From contig QPMI01000510.1 of the NCBI GenBank assembly GCA_004431415.1, positions 62,001 to 126,000 on the forward strand: DNA of 64,000 bases, written 5' to 3'. Below, in pieces: positions 10,347-21,067 of this stretch (the first letter of the stretch is position 1; the number at the start of each line of letters is the position of its first letter). The notes under the pieces were generated by a model, which did not search any database, was not told the DNA's origin, and saw only the letters and a list, made by a program, of their open reading frames with translations. The DNA comes from Cyanophora paradoxa (lineage: Eukaryota > Glaucocystophyceae > Cyanophorales > Cyanophoraceae). The translations under genes and the position numbers were made by a program.

Positions 10347-12611
10347 CTAGCGGGACTGGAAGACGTTCTGTGTCATCTGGGCGGTGGCGCCGGCGCGCCG
10401 GGCGGCGTCGTCGAGGGCGGCGACCTCGGCGGGGGAGAGGGCCCAGCCCATCGCCCCCGCGTTCTCCCGCGCCTGCCCCGCGCTCTTCGCCCCCGGGATC
10501 GGCGTCGTCCCCTGCCGGCCCCCGTCGTCCCCTGCCCGTTGCTCGCGCCGGCCCCCGCGGGGCGCACCTTCTGCATGCACCAGTTCAGGGCGACCTGCGA
10601 CGCCGTCTTGCCCCGCGCCGCCGCCACCTGCGCCCCCGAGGGGGGGTCGAGGGGGGGGGAGAGAGGGGGGGAAGGACCTCGCGGAGGGTGGAGACGACGG
10701 GGCGGCAGCCCTGCAGCGCCGCGCGGAAGGCGAACCCCCGGAGGCCCGGAGGCGGGCGCTCCGGCCCGTACTTCCCTGCCCGCACGCTGAGAGGTGCAGA
10801 CAGAGCCGGGCGGAAGCGAAGGGGGGTAGGGGGTTAGGACGCGCCCGTGCAGAGGCCCAGGGCGAGGGGGGAGTACGCGATCACCCGGACCCCCAGCTCA
10901 GCGGCCCTGGAGGGGGGATGAGCCGCGAAAAGGAGGCGAGAAGGGCGGGGGGTACGCGCGTCTCGAGGAGGCCGGAGGCTTCGGGGGCGGTGGAGAGGAG
11001 GGAGTACTGGACCTGCCAGGGGGGGGGGGGGGGGGCGCAAGATGAACCCGGGGTTCGCGAGACGGGGGGCGAGGGGCGTGCCTGGACGGAAGAGAGGCGA
11101 ACGCCTCGACGGGCTAGGGCCGCGTGGCACCGCCGCAGCTGCCGCGGACCGTAGTTCGATACCCCTACGGCCTCCACCTGTAGAGCGTGTGAGACGGGGG
11201 AGGATGAGAGCGGGGAGGGGTACGGGCGCGCCAGCCCCGCCTCACGCATATCCGCGAGGGCGTCCCACACGACCTGCGGGGTACGAGTTCGGGAGTCGGG
11301 GTACGGGGCGCTGGATCGAAGGGGAGTACCGGGTCCAGGCCAATCGAATAGTTCGCTGCGCTCCAGTGCGCCTGCGCGGGGGTAAAGCTTCGGAAACAAG
11401 GAGGCTTTTTGTCTAGAGGTGGCCGGGCGGGGCCCGGGCGGGCGGGAGGGAGGGGGGAGGGGGGGGGGATACGGCGGACCTGGGCCATGCCCATCCTCTC
11501 TATCCCCATGCGGGCGAGGGAGGCGCGGCATGCCTTCATGAAGGACCCCCGCGTGAGCCGCCAGGGGTACAGCGCGAGCTTTGTCGCCAGGTACACCTTC
11601 GGGGGGAGACGCACTCAAATCGGAAAGGGGAGAAAGAGGCGCGGGGGGGGGGGGGGGTACCGACCTCCTCGGGCTCGCGCCCCTCCGACCTGAGCCGCTC
11701 CTGCCGATTGCGGAGGAAGCTGGGGGGAGAGAGCGGCGCCGCCTGGTCAGGAGAAAGGCGGGACGAGGCCGGGCAGGGCGGGGGGGGGGGGGGGGCGGGG
11801 CGGCACCGTCCCAGCAGCACCTCGCTCCTCCCCTCCAGCTTGCCCGTGCCGTACGAGTCTGGGGCGGCGGCGTCATGAGAAAGGGGTACACCGCACCCCC
11901 GGAGATCCGCGTACCCCCCGTGTCGAAGAAGTTGACGCCTGAATCGACGAGGAAGTTGAACACGCGCTCGAGTTCCTCGTCCTGGCTGGGATCGTACCCC
12001 CAGAGCAGCTGGTTGCCTAAACGTGCAAGGGTACGTGAGAAGCGAGGTAAGGGGGCGGCGGGGGCTGGGTGAAGTGCGGGCGCGCCCCAGCTCCAGGTGC
12101 CGCAGCCTATGGGCGAGACGCGGAGCTCGCCGGCGTCTACGCGGGCGCGGGGATCCGTCTCAACCTGCGCCCGCGACTCCGTCGGCCCCGCGCGGGCGCT
12201 TCCGGAGGCTCTGGCGCCGCGCGGCGCACAGCGTTCGAATTGGTGTCGAGGAGGCAGCGCACGTCCCGTGCGCCCGCGGGCGACGCCGAGGCGGTGAAGC
12301 GTGGCAGAGGGCGCGACGCGTCGACATCGCCAGCGAGCCTGCGCGGGCGGCGGTGCCGCGGGGCGGTTAGCAGCTCTCGTGCGCCAGCGGTCAGCGCCGC
12401 GCGCTCCTGCGCACCAGCGTCGCGCGTCCGAAGGCCCGCAGCCGAATGTACTGTGCGCTGAGAATCCGTTGGGGCGCCTGGTGCTTCGTGCGGCCGGCTG
12501 GGCGGTGACTTGCGACCCCGCGGTCGGCACGACCGGCGCACTGCGCTGGGCGGCGGGAAGGACGGAGGCGGCGAACGCCGCCGCGCATCCCAACGCTGCC
12601 ATGCTGGTCAT
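10347..12611 (-). CDS. Aldo-keto reductase, plant plastid At1g06690-like
   Basis: NADPH-dependent aldo-keto reductase on a TIM barrel. Exons in order read LRVSPIGCGTWSWG, NQLLWGYDPSQDEELERVF, FLVDSGVNFFDT, SYGTGKLEGRSEVLLG, VYLATKLALYPWRLTRGSFM, HWSAANYSIG, VVWDALADMREAGLA, VEAVGVSNYGPRQLRRCH, VQYSLLSTAPEASGLLETR, AAELGVRVIAYSPLALGLC, GKTASQVALNWCMQK and TTPIPGAKSAGQARENAGAM. The catalytic tetrad is visible: Asp in FFDT, Tyr in SYG, Lys in ATKLA and His in HWSA. Layout and wording match plant plastid proteins such as Arabidopsis At1g06690. The N-terminus (MTSMAALGCAAAFAASVLPA) is Ala-rich, lacks acidic residues and contains Phe, so it could be a transit peptide. The physiological substrate cannot be read from the sequence. 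Confidence 0.88.
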
Positions 12612-12900
12612 GCGAGCTTCCGATCGCTAAACTACGTCCGTAGTACGTCCGACTACGTCGCGCCGACCGGGTACACGAGCGGACGCAGGTCCAGACGTTC
12701 GCCAACGCAGTGGGTGCGCTCCAAACTCTGCGAGGCCGCGTCTCAACCGCGGCCAAACCTCTTCTCACTTCGCGCCGATCGGTCTGAGCAGGTGCAATTT
12801 GCAATTGCACCGATCAGCGCGCGCCAGCCCCATCGCGGCATCGTGAGCTAGAATTGCACGGCGAGCGGAAGACGAGAGCACCCACGACGATCGCCGCGGC

Positions 12901-14172
12901 ATGCCGCCCAGCGAGCGCACGTCGGCCGCGAACGACGAGCGGCCCGCCGAGCGCGCGGGCGACGCGGCGCCGGGCGCGGGAGGCGGCGCGAGCAAGCGAG
13001 AGGCCCCGAGGTTAGCGGCTGCGCCGCTGGCGCTCTGCCTCGCGGCGCTGGCGTCGGCCGCGGCGCCGGAGCTCTTCGCCGCCTCCCTCTGGTACCGCCT
13101 GACGGACGCGGCGGGGCCCGTCGGCCGCCGCGCGCACCTCGCGCCGGCCGCCGCCGCCCTCTGCCACCTCTCCCGCCTCGCCGGCTGCGCCGCCGCCGCG
13201 CGCCGCCTCTCCCGCCCCGGCCGGGCCCCGGCGCGCGGGGGCCCTCGGAGGCGCGCCTCGCGGCCGCCGGGGCGGCCCTCGTCGCCCTCGGGTCCCTCCT
13301 CTGCCTCCTCGCGCCCCCGCCCGCCCCCGCCGCCGCCGTCTGCGCCGGAGCCGCGGCCGCCTGCGCCGGCGCCGGCGCCCTCGCCGCCGCCCGCTGGGCC
13401 GCCGCCCCGCGCTGCGCGGCGGGCGCCTCCTGCCGCTGCTGGCGGCCCTCGAGGCGGCGGGCGCCCTCGCCGCCCCGGGCCTCGTGGGGCCCTCGACAAG
13501 CTCCCGCTACCCCTCCGCGGCCCGCCCCTCCCCGCAGCGCCGCCCCCGCCGCCCTCGCCCTCGCCGTCTCGTCCGCCCTTTACCCGCTCCTGCGACTGGC
13601 GCCCGCCGGCCCGGCCCCGGCCGCATGCGCCCCGCCGCCCCGCCAATGCCAGCCTCGCCCCGCCGCCTCGTGGGCGCCCTGCCCGCGCTGCTGGCGGCTG
13701 CCGCGGGGGGTACGTGGCGGACCGCGTCACGGAGGACTTCTGGGGCTTCAGGGGCCTCGTCCTGGGCGGGGTGCACGCCCTCGCGGCGGCCGCGGCCGCG
13801 TCCACCGCCCTCCTCGCCGCCTTCCTCGGGCACCCCTCGCCCGCCCTCTCCGCCGGCCTCGCGGCGGGGGGTACGCGGCGGCCTCCCTGGCGGGCCGCGC
13901 CCCGGCTCGCTGCTCCCCCGCTCCTGTGCGGGTGGGCGGCCGCGGGGGCCCTGCTCCCCCTGGCCCTGTCCCTCGACCCCGGCCTCCCGCCCCTCCTCGC
14001 CCCCCTGGCCCAGGCCGCCGGCGCCGCCGCCGGCCCCGCCCTCGCCCGCGCCGCCCTCCGCCGCTGCTCCATCCCCGGGCTCTTCCTCGCAGCCTCCGCA
14101 GCCTGCGCCCTCTCCTGCGCCCTCCTACGCCCGCCCCGCCCCCGCCGCAACCCAAAGCTGCGAACGGACTGA
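12901..14172 (+). CDS. Multi-pass membrane protein, family not recognised
   Basis: Starts at ATG 12901 with a hydrophilic N-terminus (MPPSERTSAANDERPAERAG). Hydrophobic segments follow: LALCLAALASAAAPELFAAS, HLAPAAAALCHLSRLAGCAA, LVALGSLLCLLAP, LLPLLAALEAAGALAAPGLV, LVLGGVHALAAAAAASTALL, GALLPLALSLDPGLPPLLAP and FLAASAACALSCALL. The frame switches at least once near 13.4 kb, so short introns interrupt it. The clearest hydrophilic loop reads VADRVTEDFWGFRGLV. The C-terminus is basic (RPPRPRRNPKLRTD, TGA at 14170-14172). A transporter of 7-10 helices is plausible, but no family signature is visible. Its 3' end lies 44 bp from the converging EF-hand gene. Confidence 0.55.
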   Translation: MPPSERTSAANDERPAERAGDAAPGAGGGASKREAPRLAAAPLALCLAALASAAAPELFAASLWYRLTDAAGPVGRRAHLAPAAAALCHLSRLAGCAAAARRLSRPGRAPARGGPRRRASRPPGRPSSPSGPSSASSRPRPPPPPPSAPEPRPPAPAPAPSPPPAGPPPRAARRAPPAAAGGPRGGGRPRRPGPRGALDKLPLPLRGPPLPAAPPPPPSPSPSRPPFTRSCDWRPPARPRPHAPRRPANASLAPPPRGRPARAAGGCRGGYVADRVTEDFWGFRGLVLGGVHALAAAAAASTALLAAFLGHPSPALSAGLAAGGTRRPPWRAAPRLAAPPLLCGWAAAGALLPLALSLDPGLPPLLAPLAQAAGAAAGPALARAALRRCSIPGLFLAASAACALSCALLRPPRPRRNPKLRTD

Positions 14173-14216
14173 CGGATCTCGTGCCCGCCTCTGTTCTGAA
14201 ACCTGAAGCTGCGCGC

Positions 14217-15312
14217 CTATTCGAGGCCGGCCATCACTTTGTGCACGAATCTGCCAGGGCGGGGCGTCAGGGGGAGGAGGGGGATCAGTGCGGGGGGTAC
14301 AAGGGCGCACTCGAAGTAGTTCACTACCCCCGACGCCTTGTCCTTGTCCAGCTGTCAGGCGCCGAATCAGGGAGGGGACAGAGGGAGCGGAATCGGCGGG
14401 GCAGGGGGTACCGGTGCTAACAGATCCCTTGCCTCTTCCCGCTACAGGGGAGGTGAGCGAACTGAGACCCAGGACGGGTACGGAATCTGCGAGGCTTACC
14501 GTGACGGCCCCGGGGCCGGACATGAGCGCCTTCTCGAGGTCGGCAAGGCGAACGAAGCCCTCCCTCGAGCCCACCTGCGGAGGGGGGATCCAGTCAGGGG
14601 TACAGGAAGGAAGCTTGCACGGCGGGGTGGAGGGGCGGGCCTCGAAGACGCGGAAAGCCTCTTTGATCTCCGTCGAGGAAAAAGGCGGCCGCACTGCGCG
14701 GCGGCTCAGGCGCGGATGAGGGGCGAGGCGGTACCCCCCGCTACACGCGCCTTTCGTCTCCATCATGCGGACTGCGGCAAGGGCTCAGTACGGAGCCGAG
14801 GCGGGGCAGCTGGGGGAAGGCGGGCGGGCGGGCGGGCGGGCGGGCGGGCGGCGCACCGAACTGGTCGAAGTTGATCTCGATGTCGGCGGAGGGGTCTTCT
14901 TCCTCCCCGAGGAACGCGGCGACCATCCCGTCGAGCTCCTGGTCCGACGGGTTCAGGCCCTGCGCCCCCCGAGTCGGCGGCCCTTCCGGGTGGAGTGCGG
15001 CGGAGTCGGCGGAGCCGACCAGGGTCTGCATGAGGCTCTTGATCTCGCCCTTGCTCACGGCGCCCGACCCGTCCAAGTCAACAAGATCTGCCGCATCGCC
15101 TTCAGAGGCGTACGCACGCAGCTGTGCGGGCTGAGCGGCGCACTGAATATGGCTTTGAACTCCTCAACGTCCCGCATCGTCAGCTGCGGGTACTTCGGGT
15201 CTGCGAGCACGGAGAGCTTAGAGCATCCTTCCAGGAGCGCCGAAGGCAGGCTGGGCGCACGTGGCCTGTCCATGGCATCCTGTTTTTTCTGGCCCTTCGC
15301 CTTGGGCGGCAT
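14217..15312 (-). CDS. Calmodulin/centrin-like protein with four EF-hands
   Basis: A calcium sensor with a Lys-rich N-terminal extension (MPPKAKGQKKQDAMDRPRAP). EF1: VEEFKAIFS joined to VDLDGSGAVSKGEIKSLMQ, a canonical loop. EF2: ELDGMVAAFLGEEEDPSADI and INFDQF, an altered loop. EF3: STEIKEAFRVFEA joined to GSREGFVRLADLEKAL. EF4: DKDKASGVVNYFEFVHKVMA, a canonical loop; the last exon is reached through a GTGCGCCC donor that splits a Glu codon. The protein ends LE and TAG (CTA at 14217-14219). ATG at 15310-15312. Length (about 200 residues) and the basic N-terminus recall centrin and calmodulin-like proteins. Loops 2 and 3 probably bind calcium weakly. The transposon sits about 280 bp upstream of its start. 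Confidence 0.8.
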
Positions 15313-15590
15313 CGCGGCGGCGGCTGCTTAGCTATGCGCTCCGACGCGGTAGCAGTTGTGCTGCAGTGCTCTTGTGCTCGTCTACGAAGGGCAGGCAGTG
15401 CACGGCGCAGTCGGCGCAATCGCACTCCCACTGCAGCCGCTCGAATCTACGGCACAATACAAGGTCCCACAGGCGTGCGGCTAGGTATAGTTACACCGGA
15501 TAGCAGTGCTGCTGGGTCTGTACGGGCGTCGGGCGTGCCGACTTCGCTGCTCATGGGCTGTACGCGGTACCCCAGCCGGCTCGAATTGGC

Positions 15591-15595
15591 GCCAG
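15591..15595. repeat. Target-site duplication (left copy), GCCAG
   Basis: The five bases GCCAG directly precede the left inverted repeat. The same five bases follow the right inverted repeat at 21213-21217. This is the signature of a cut-and-paste insertion with a 5-bp stagger. Confidence 0.8.
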
Positions 15596-15740
15596 TGTTG
15601 CCACTCCACTACGTACCCTTTTGCACCACGTAGCAGAATCGAGTTGGACGGGCCTATTACATGATTGCCGGGGCCCCGTGCCCAAATCCGCTTTGGGCAC
15701 GTCGGGGCTAGGGCGCGTCGTGCCCAAAGGCTTGGGCACG
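15596..15740 (+). repeat. Left terminal inverted repeat
   Basis: Bases 15596-15731 match the reverse complement of 21077-21212 perfectly. One mismatch follows, then homology to about 15740. Contains four TGGGCACG/CGTGCCCA units. Confidence 0.9.
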
Positions 15741-15790
15741 TAAGCTTTGTGTTGGGCACGACAGGTGTTAGAGCCCAGACAGCTGCAGCG

Positions 15791-17563
15791 ATGTTGGGCC
15801 TGTCGCCGGAGGAGATTCAGGCGGCCGGCCAGATTCTGCAGTTCTGCGTCTTCTGCAGCTTCGCGCTACAGACAGCTGTGCTCGCGGGTCGCGCGTGGTG
15901 CGGCCGCAAGTGTACCTGCCACATCGAGCAGCTGATCTCGTCGTTCTCGAGCTGCGACTGCGATCACAAGGAGGGCCACCGCGGCCATTGTCCTGGCGGG
16001 CATCTTGCTAGATCTCTCTTAGATCAGCTCCAGCAGGCACGCGCGGGGCCTTCGAGCAGTTCAAGCAATGGTGGCGGGAACAGCACGGCAGCAGCTGGCC
16101 CGCCGCCTGGCGCGTATGTCGTCCCTCCGGAGCAGCGTAGGGCACCAACTGCTGCGACCCAGCGGCAATCGGACGGCTCGGACGGCGGCGCAGCGCCCAG
16201 CGAGGAAACGACCAGCACGCGGCACACCGTGCGCTGGACGTACGAAGAGTTCATAAAGGCGTGCAACGAATTAGCGCCATTCCGGAAGCACAAGGACATG
16301 CAGGACGAGCAGGGGAATCCCAACGCGGAGCGCGCACTCGACGAGACGGAACGCTACAACGCGCTGGTCTGGGAGCGGGACATGAAGGCAGCCGGGGACG
16401 CGAACGACAAGGAGGCGATCAAGCGGCTGAACGCGTCGAAGCCAGTCGTGCGTGCGCGCGTCCAGAGGAAGGACCTGGAGGCGCCAGCGGATCCGAACAA
16501 GAGCGACGAGCAGAACCAGAAGGCTGCGGAGGGGAGGGCCAAGAAGAGTAACGATCAGCGGATCAAGAACCGCACCGGCAACTACGTTCTAGTCGAGCAG
16601 CCAAACCCGCGCGACCCGAACGGACCCGCGGTGTATGTCATGCAGGAAGTGCAGGTGGCCAAGAAGCGCCAGAAGAACAACACTGGAGCGGTGGCGGCGA
16701 CGGCCCCTACTCAAGTGCGTATCTTGCCGAAGGACGCCCGCGAGGTCTTCGAAATCCTGTCGGTAAGGACGTGTCCAAACATCGTGCCCAATCGTGCTCA
16801 AACCGTGCCCGGAGCACGACGTGACGACGCGCGCGCAGGAGTACCATAACGCGGCGCACGAGGCTGCGTACACCGTCAAGGGCAAGGTTTCGCGCGTCTA
16901 TGCCATCAAAGACAAGTTCGTCGAGTACTTCTGCAAGGTGCTCGCTGCAGCTGCCCGCGCGGGGACCCTGAGCAAGACTGACACCCGTACGCAGCGCTGC
17001 CCGTACTGTGCCATCAACAGGGCGGTCGAGCTCGCTGCGAAGCTCGCGGGCATGAAGCCTATCGTCGGCCGACGAAGTGTGCTCTATGCGGCATCCTGCC
17101 CCTCCAGGCGAGACCGGCGGCTTTGCCGGGTTCAAGCATCTCATCGAGAGCATCACCGCCGCCAGCACCGAACCTGTAACCCTCAGGTCCGTCTTCCTCC
17201 AGCATTCTTTCTCAGCGCTCTGACTGCCATGTCTTGCCTGGCAGAAAAGCGTTCTTTGACTGGTGCGCCATCGAAATCGACAGGCCGAGCAAGATCTGCA
17301 ACTGCACGACTGGCTGCACGAACAAGAAGTGCATTTGCAAGTACGAAGACATCATCTGCTCGTCAAAGTGCCACAAGAAGTCGGGGAGGGACGCGTGCAA
17401 GAACCGCTCTTGCATCCAGAAACCTTGGAAGAAAGTACAGAAGAGCGCCGAGAAGGAGGCCGCTGCCGCGGCAGAGGCCGCGGCTGGCCCGCCGAGCCTG
17501 AGGCTGAGGCGGGCCCCTCTAATGCCAAGTAGTGCAGCCAGTTTACGATCGATTTTGGAATAG
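15791..17563 (+). CDS. Transposon protein A, cysteine-rich with a CXC (tesmin/TSO1-like) motif
   Basis: Starts MLGLSPEEIQAAGQILQFCV. The N-terminal 70 residues hold many Cys/His (CGRKCTCHIEQL, CDCDHKEGHRGHC), probably a zinc-binding region. A Ser/Gly-rich linker and a charged Lys/Asp-rich middle follow (VRWTYEEFIKACNELAPFRK). Exon 1 ends at 16762 on a GTAAGG donor; exon 2 starts at 16837 (EYHNAAHEAAYTVKGKVSRV) and carries CPYC. Later exons read FAGFKHLIESITAASTEPVT and, after a GTCCGT...GGCAG intron, FFDWCAIEIDRPSKICNCTT plus GCTNKKCICKYEDIICSSKC, ending in an Ala/Glu/Lys-rich tail. That Cys spacing resembles the CXC/TCR DNA-binding fold. The frame near 17.06-17.11 kb changes and needs a very short intron (about 31 nt) or a lesion. 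Likely DNA-binding or part of the transposition machinery; the activity is unproven. Confidence 0.65.
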
Positions 17564-18262
17564 CCTTTCGTTGTGAAAGAGTTTCCGAGTCGTGCCCTCC
17601 TTGAGCATGTCCGAACTTCGTCTGGGCACGTACTTGGGCACGATTGGGCATGACGTGGGCACGAGCAAGTAGCAGAAACCGGTAAAGAGGGAGCGAACCA
17701 TGAAGCTTCATGAATACGAGTTAAACAAGGCTTCAGCATTCTCAAATTCAACTTGTGCGGCCTCTCGGACGGGTCGGAACTGCTTCAGGTCTTCGAGGCC
17801 TCATCATGAGTTCATGACCCTTGGCTTCACATCATGATGCGAGTCCGATGGTCAGACTTCTGAGCGACGCGGAACATGTCATGCTGAAGTTCTTCGCATC
17901 GCCTTTCTTCATCAAAACGTTGTAAAATATCAATACTGTTAAGTTCACATGGCAAATGTGCAGTTCAATGCGCAATCGTGCTCCGCGACGTCAATCACTG
18001 CTAAATTCAGGATCAAGTCGGTTTGGGCATGACGGGGCACATTTGGGCATGTTTGGGCACGAGCCGGGCACGACCAGTGCACGACCCAATTCTAAGGAAG
18101 ATACGCTGCAAAAACCCTAATAGAGCAACACTATCAATGCTAGTAGAGCTACTAGGACTGCTACTAGGAGATAGACACTGGATCTACTTTGCCGCCGCCG
18201 CCTTTTTTTGGGCCGCAGCTAGCTTTGCGGTGTCCTGAATGAGCTGCTTGATCCCGTACACC
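17564..18262. other. Central spacer of the transposon
   Basis: Lies between the 3' ends of the two transposon genes. Contains clusters of TGGGCACG/TGGGCATG near 17630-17665 and 18020-18075, several TTCATGA/TCATGA palindromes (17700-17840), and a less GC-rich stretch around 17.9 kb. No coding frame seen. Confidence 0.55.
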
Positions 18263-21030
18263 CTAGGCAGCCCGACGGCGGATCGCCGTGCTTGTTGCAC
18301 TTGGGAAGATGTGGCCCTGCTTGTATGTGCTCTTGGACTTGACCGTCTCCCGTATGCACAGGAAGTACTTGAACTGGGATTCGCTAAGAAATGAAAGGAG
18401 AGATAAGAGGAGCAGTGCTCTCACCGCCGGAGGTGTTTTCTTGGAGTTGAGCACCTTGGAATCCGCGTGCTCGGCATCGAACTCGCACTCGAGCGTCGTG
18501 ATCTCTGCCCCCTGAACGACAGGGGCATATGCCCAGTCGTCCTCATACCCATCCAAGCTGACCGTCCAGCAGATGAAGAGAGACTGCGTGGTGCCGCGGG
18601 AATCGTCGACCAGGTCGACGGGGCCCCCGTACCGGCCGGTGTACACGTCGATCATGTACAGAATGTCGCCCTCTGGGCTCCGGCTTGCCCGCAAGGCTGG
18701 GACGATCTCTACAGGGGGGAACCGATCCCGCCACGTTTTTCTGCGTCTGACATGTCAGTCGGGCAGAAAGAAGGCACGGCGGACCGAAGAAAGCACCCTG
18801 TAGGGTCCATCGTGTTGAAGTCGTAGTGCCTCCCCTTCTCTCGCCTGCAACAGCGACGCTCCGGAATCAGATTTCGTCGGGAGAACCATGGGGCACGTTG
18901 GGGCACGATTGGGGCACGTTTGGGCACGAGAGTGCAGCACGACCAAGGACGCGACATGCCGAAATAGTACCCAGACCGTGCCCAAGCACGGGAACGCACG
19001 GGGGAGCCTGAGTGCTGGCTTCGTCGTCGCGCGAGGGCGCATGCTTGGGCCCCCTGTGCGAAGATTGCTCCTGAGCCTTGCCTGAGTGCTCCGGGTCCTT
19101 TCCCTTCGCCGCCTTCTTCTCCGGGCCAGATGCTGCCTTCAGTGAACGTCAGGTGGGGGAGAGATGCACACGTTGGACGGCGCGGGCAGCCACCTTCGAC
19201 GACGACGACGCCGACGTGTGCTCCTTCACGCTCGCTGCCCTGGGCTTCTTCGACAGTTGCGGTTCAATCTCTGTCTCCAGCTCTTCCTCAGTGTCCTTCG
19301 GCGCCGGCGTCCTCTTCTTCTTCTTCTTCTTCTTCACTGAGTCCTCTGCGTTCTGCCCACCCGTAGCCTGCGCCGGGTTTGCATGAGTGTCTGGAATGTG
19401 ACAGCGGGCGTGGGGCGTCTCGAGCACGTCCTCATGAAAGCTCACCGATTTCTCAGCACGTGGTGCCCCATTACGTGCCCAGCCGTGCCCGACGACTGTG
19501 GACGTGCCCGCGTCGTGCCCAAATGTGCCCGCGCCGTGCCCAAACGTGCTCCGGTCACGGCGGCCTCCGCCGCGTTCTCGTCCTCCGCCTCCTCGTGCTT
19601 CCGCGCCCGGTTCGTCTTCTCCGTAGCGGCCTTCTTCTCCGCTGGCGCCTTCTTGGTCGCCTTCTTCGGATGCTCGGTTGCAGCGCCGCCTCCTCCATCG
19701 GAGTTCTCGTCGTCTCTTCGCTTCGCAGCGTGAACCCGGCTCTGGTGTGTTATGCCCGACCTGGCCGCCTTCTCCTTCACTGTCGCCAGGTTCGTTTCCC
19801 ATGGCGGCTCCACGTCAGGCCTGCGGCGAGGCTTAGCGTCCATGGCGGGAGAAAGAGGGAGAAAGAGAAAGAGAAAGAGAGCGGCAAGGGCGCACTTCGG
19901 AAGGAACGGGATGTTGTCGACTGACATGATCATCGTCCATGTCCTGTAGATCCTGTTGACCTCCAGCAGTGCTCGGGTCTTCTCGTACGGGTTGAGGGTC
20001 TGGAGCCGCTGTTTCATCCGTTCCGTGCACTTCTCTTTGATCTTCGCTGGGATGCTTGAGGTCTCCACCGTCCTGTCCAGGAGGACGGCCAACCTGCGAG
20101 GCAAGGTTTGCGCTGCTCTTGTGCTGCTTCCAAAAGAACGCAGCCACTCACGCGTCTTCCATGTCTGCAATGACCAGCGTGTTCTGTCCTCTCACCTTGC
20201 TCAGGCCGTCAGCTTCCCCGTAGTGCAGACGAAACGGGGCGGCAAGGAATCGGTTCAGGTTCTTGATGTTCGCTCGCGCGCCCTTTCCAAAGATCTGCGT
20301 GCACGGCCCGTGCTCAGACGTGCCCCGTACGTGCCCGGATCGTGCCCGGATCATGTACCTGGTCTTTCGCTTGGTCAGCGCTGATCCCGCCGAAGATGCC
20401 ATCCGTGTCCAGACTGAGGAAGCGCTCATACTGCTCCAGCCCGTCATCCTCATCACCGCTCCCGCGGCGCTGCCCGCGCTGGATGCGGCCGTGGGGGCGC
20501 GAGGCGCTACCGCTGCTAGCGCTGCGGGAGCTGCAGGGCCGGCCGGTGGGAGGCCCTGCAGGAGACATCAGGCGCGGGATATCGTTCACGTTAGCTAGCG
20601 CACCAGGCCGTAGTGCGCCAGGTCGGGCTGCACTACTTTGGCCGGCGCGACGATGAGGGTAACGGGCCCTCCTCGACCACCACGGCGAACTCCTGCGCAT
20701 GCCCGAGTCCAGATCAGTCGATCGGCGTTGCTTGCACGCGGCAGTACGACTCGCACGTCATGATAGAGTCGCACAGTAGCTCCCCGCCAGCACTGCCAGA
20801 AGCGCAGCTGATCTATCTGCTGTATCTCCGGACGAAGAAGCTTCCTGTCTACCAGCTTCCTGAATATGGGCTCCGCCGACGGTATGAGCGGTGCTGGGAC
20901 CATGTTGCCCATCGTCGGCAAGCACTCCGCTGGATTGCCAACTTCGCTATGCAAGTACACACAGAACGACCACATAGTTGGAGCCTGCACGCCCCCGCCT
21001 GCCGCGCTGCCAGGCTGCTCTCCCGCCATC
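18263..21030 (-). CDS. Transposon protein B, unrecognised, multi-exon
   Basis: ATG at 21028-21030 just inside the right repeat: MAGEQPGSAAGGGVQAPTMW, then FRKLVDRKLLRPEIQQIDQL and RFWQCWRGAT. Later exons give EQYERFLSLDTDGIFGGISA, then, across a 64-nt intron at 20295-20358 full of GGGCACG units, IFGKGARANIKNLNRFLAAP. Next come KQRLQTLNPYEKTRALLEVN and RIYRTWTMIMSVDNIPFLP, and a long Lys/Glu/Ala-rich section with a poly-Lys run, probably nuclear. The C-terminal exons read GDILYMIDVYTGRYGGPVDL, LFICWTVSLDGYEDDWAYAP and QFKYFLCIRETVKSKS, ending at TAG (CTA 18263-18265). The frame around 20.65 kb (VVVEEG to VTLIVAPAK) needs a one-base shift or an unseen intron, so the copy may be damaged there. 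I recognise no transposase domain. It could be the transposase or an accessory factor. Confidence 0.6.
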
Positions 21031-21067
21031 GCGGGGCACGACTTGGGCACGACGCTGCTCTACCCGC

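Noticed and set aside
14820-14852. GCGG tetranucleotide repeat as a CRISPR-like or regulatory array
   Set aside because: A simple (GCGG)n run inside a C-rich intron of the EF-hand gene; the same kind of tract is found in most introns here.
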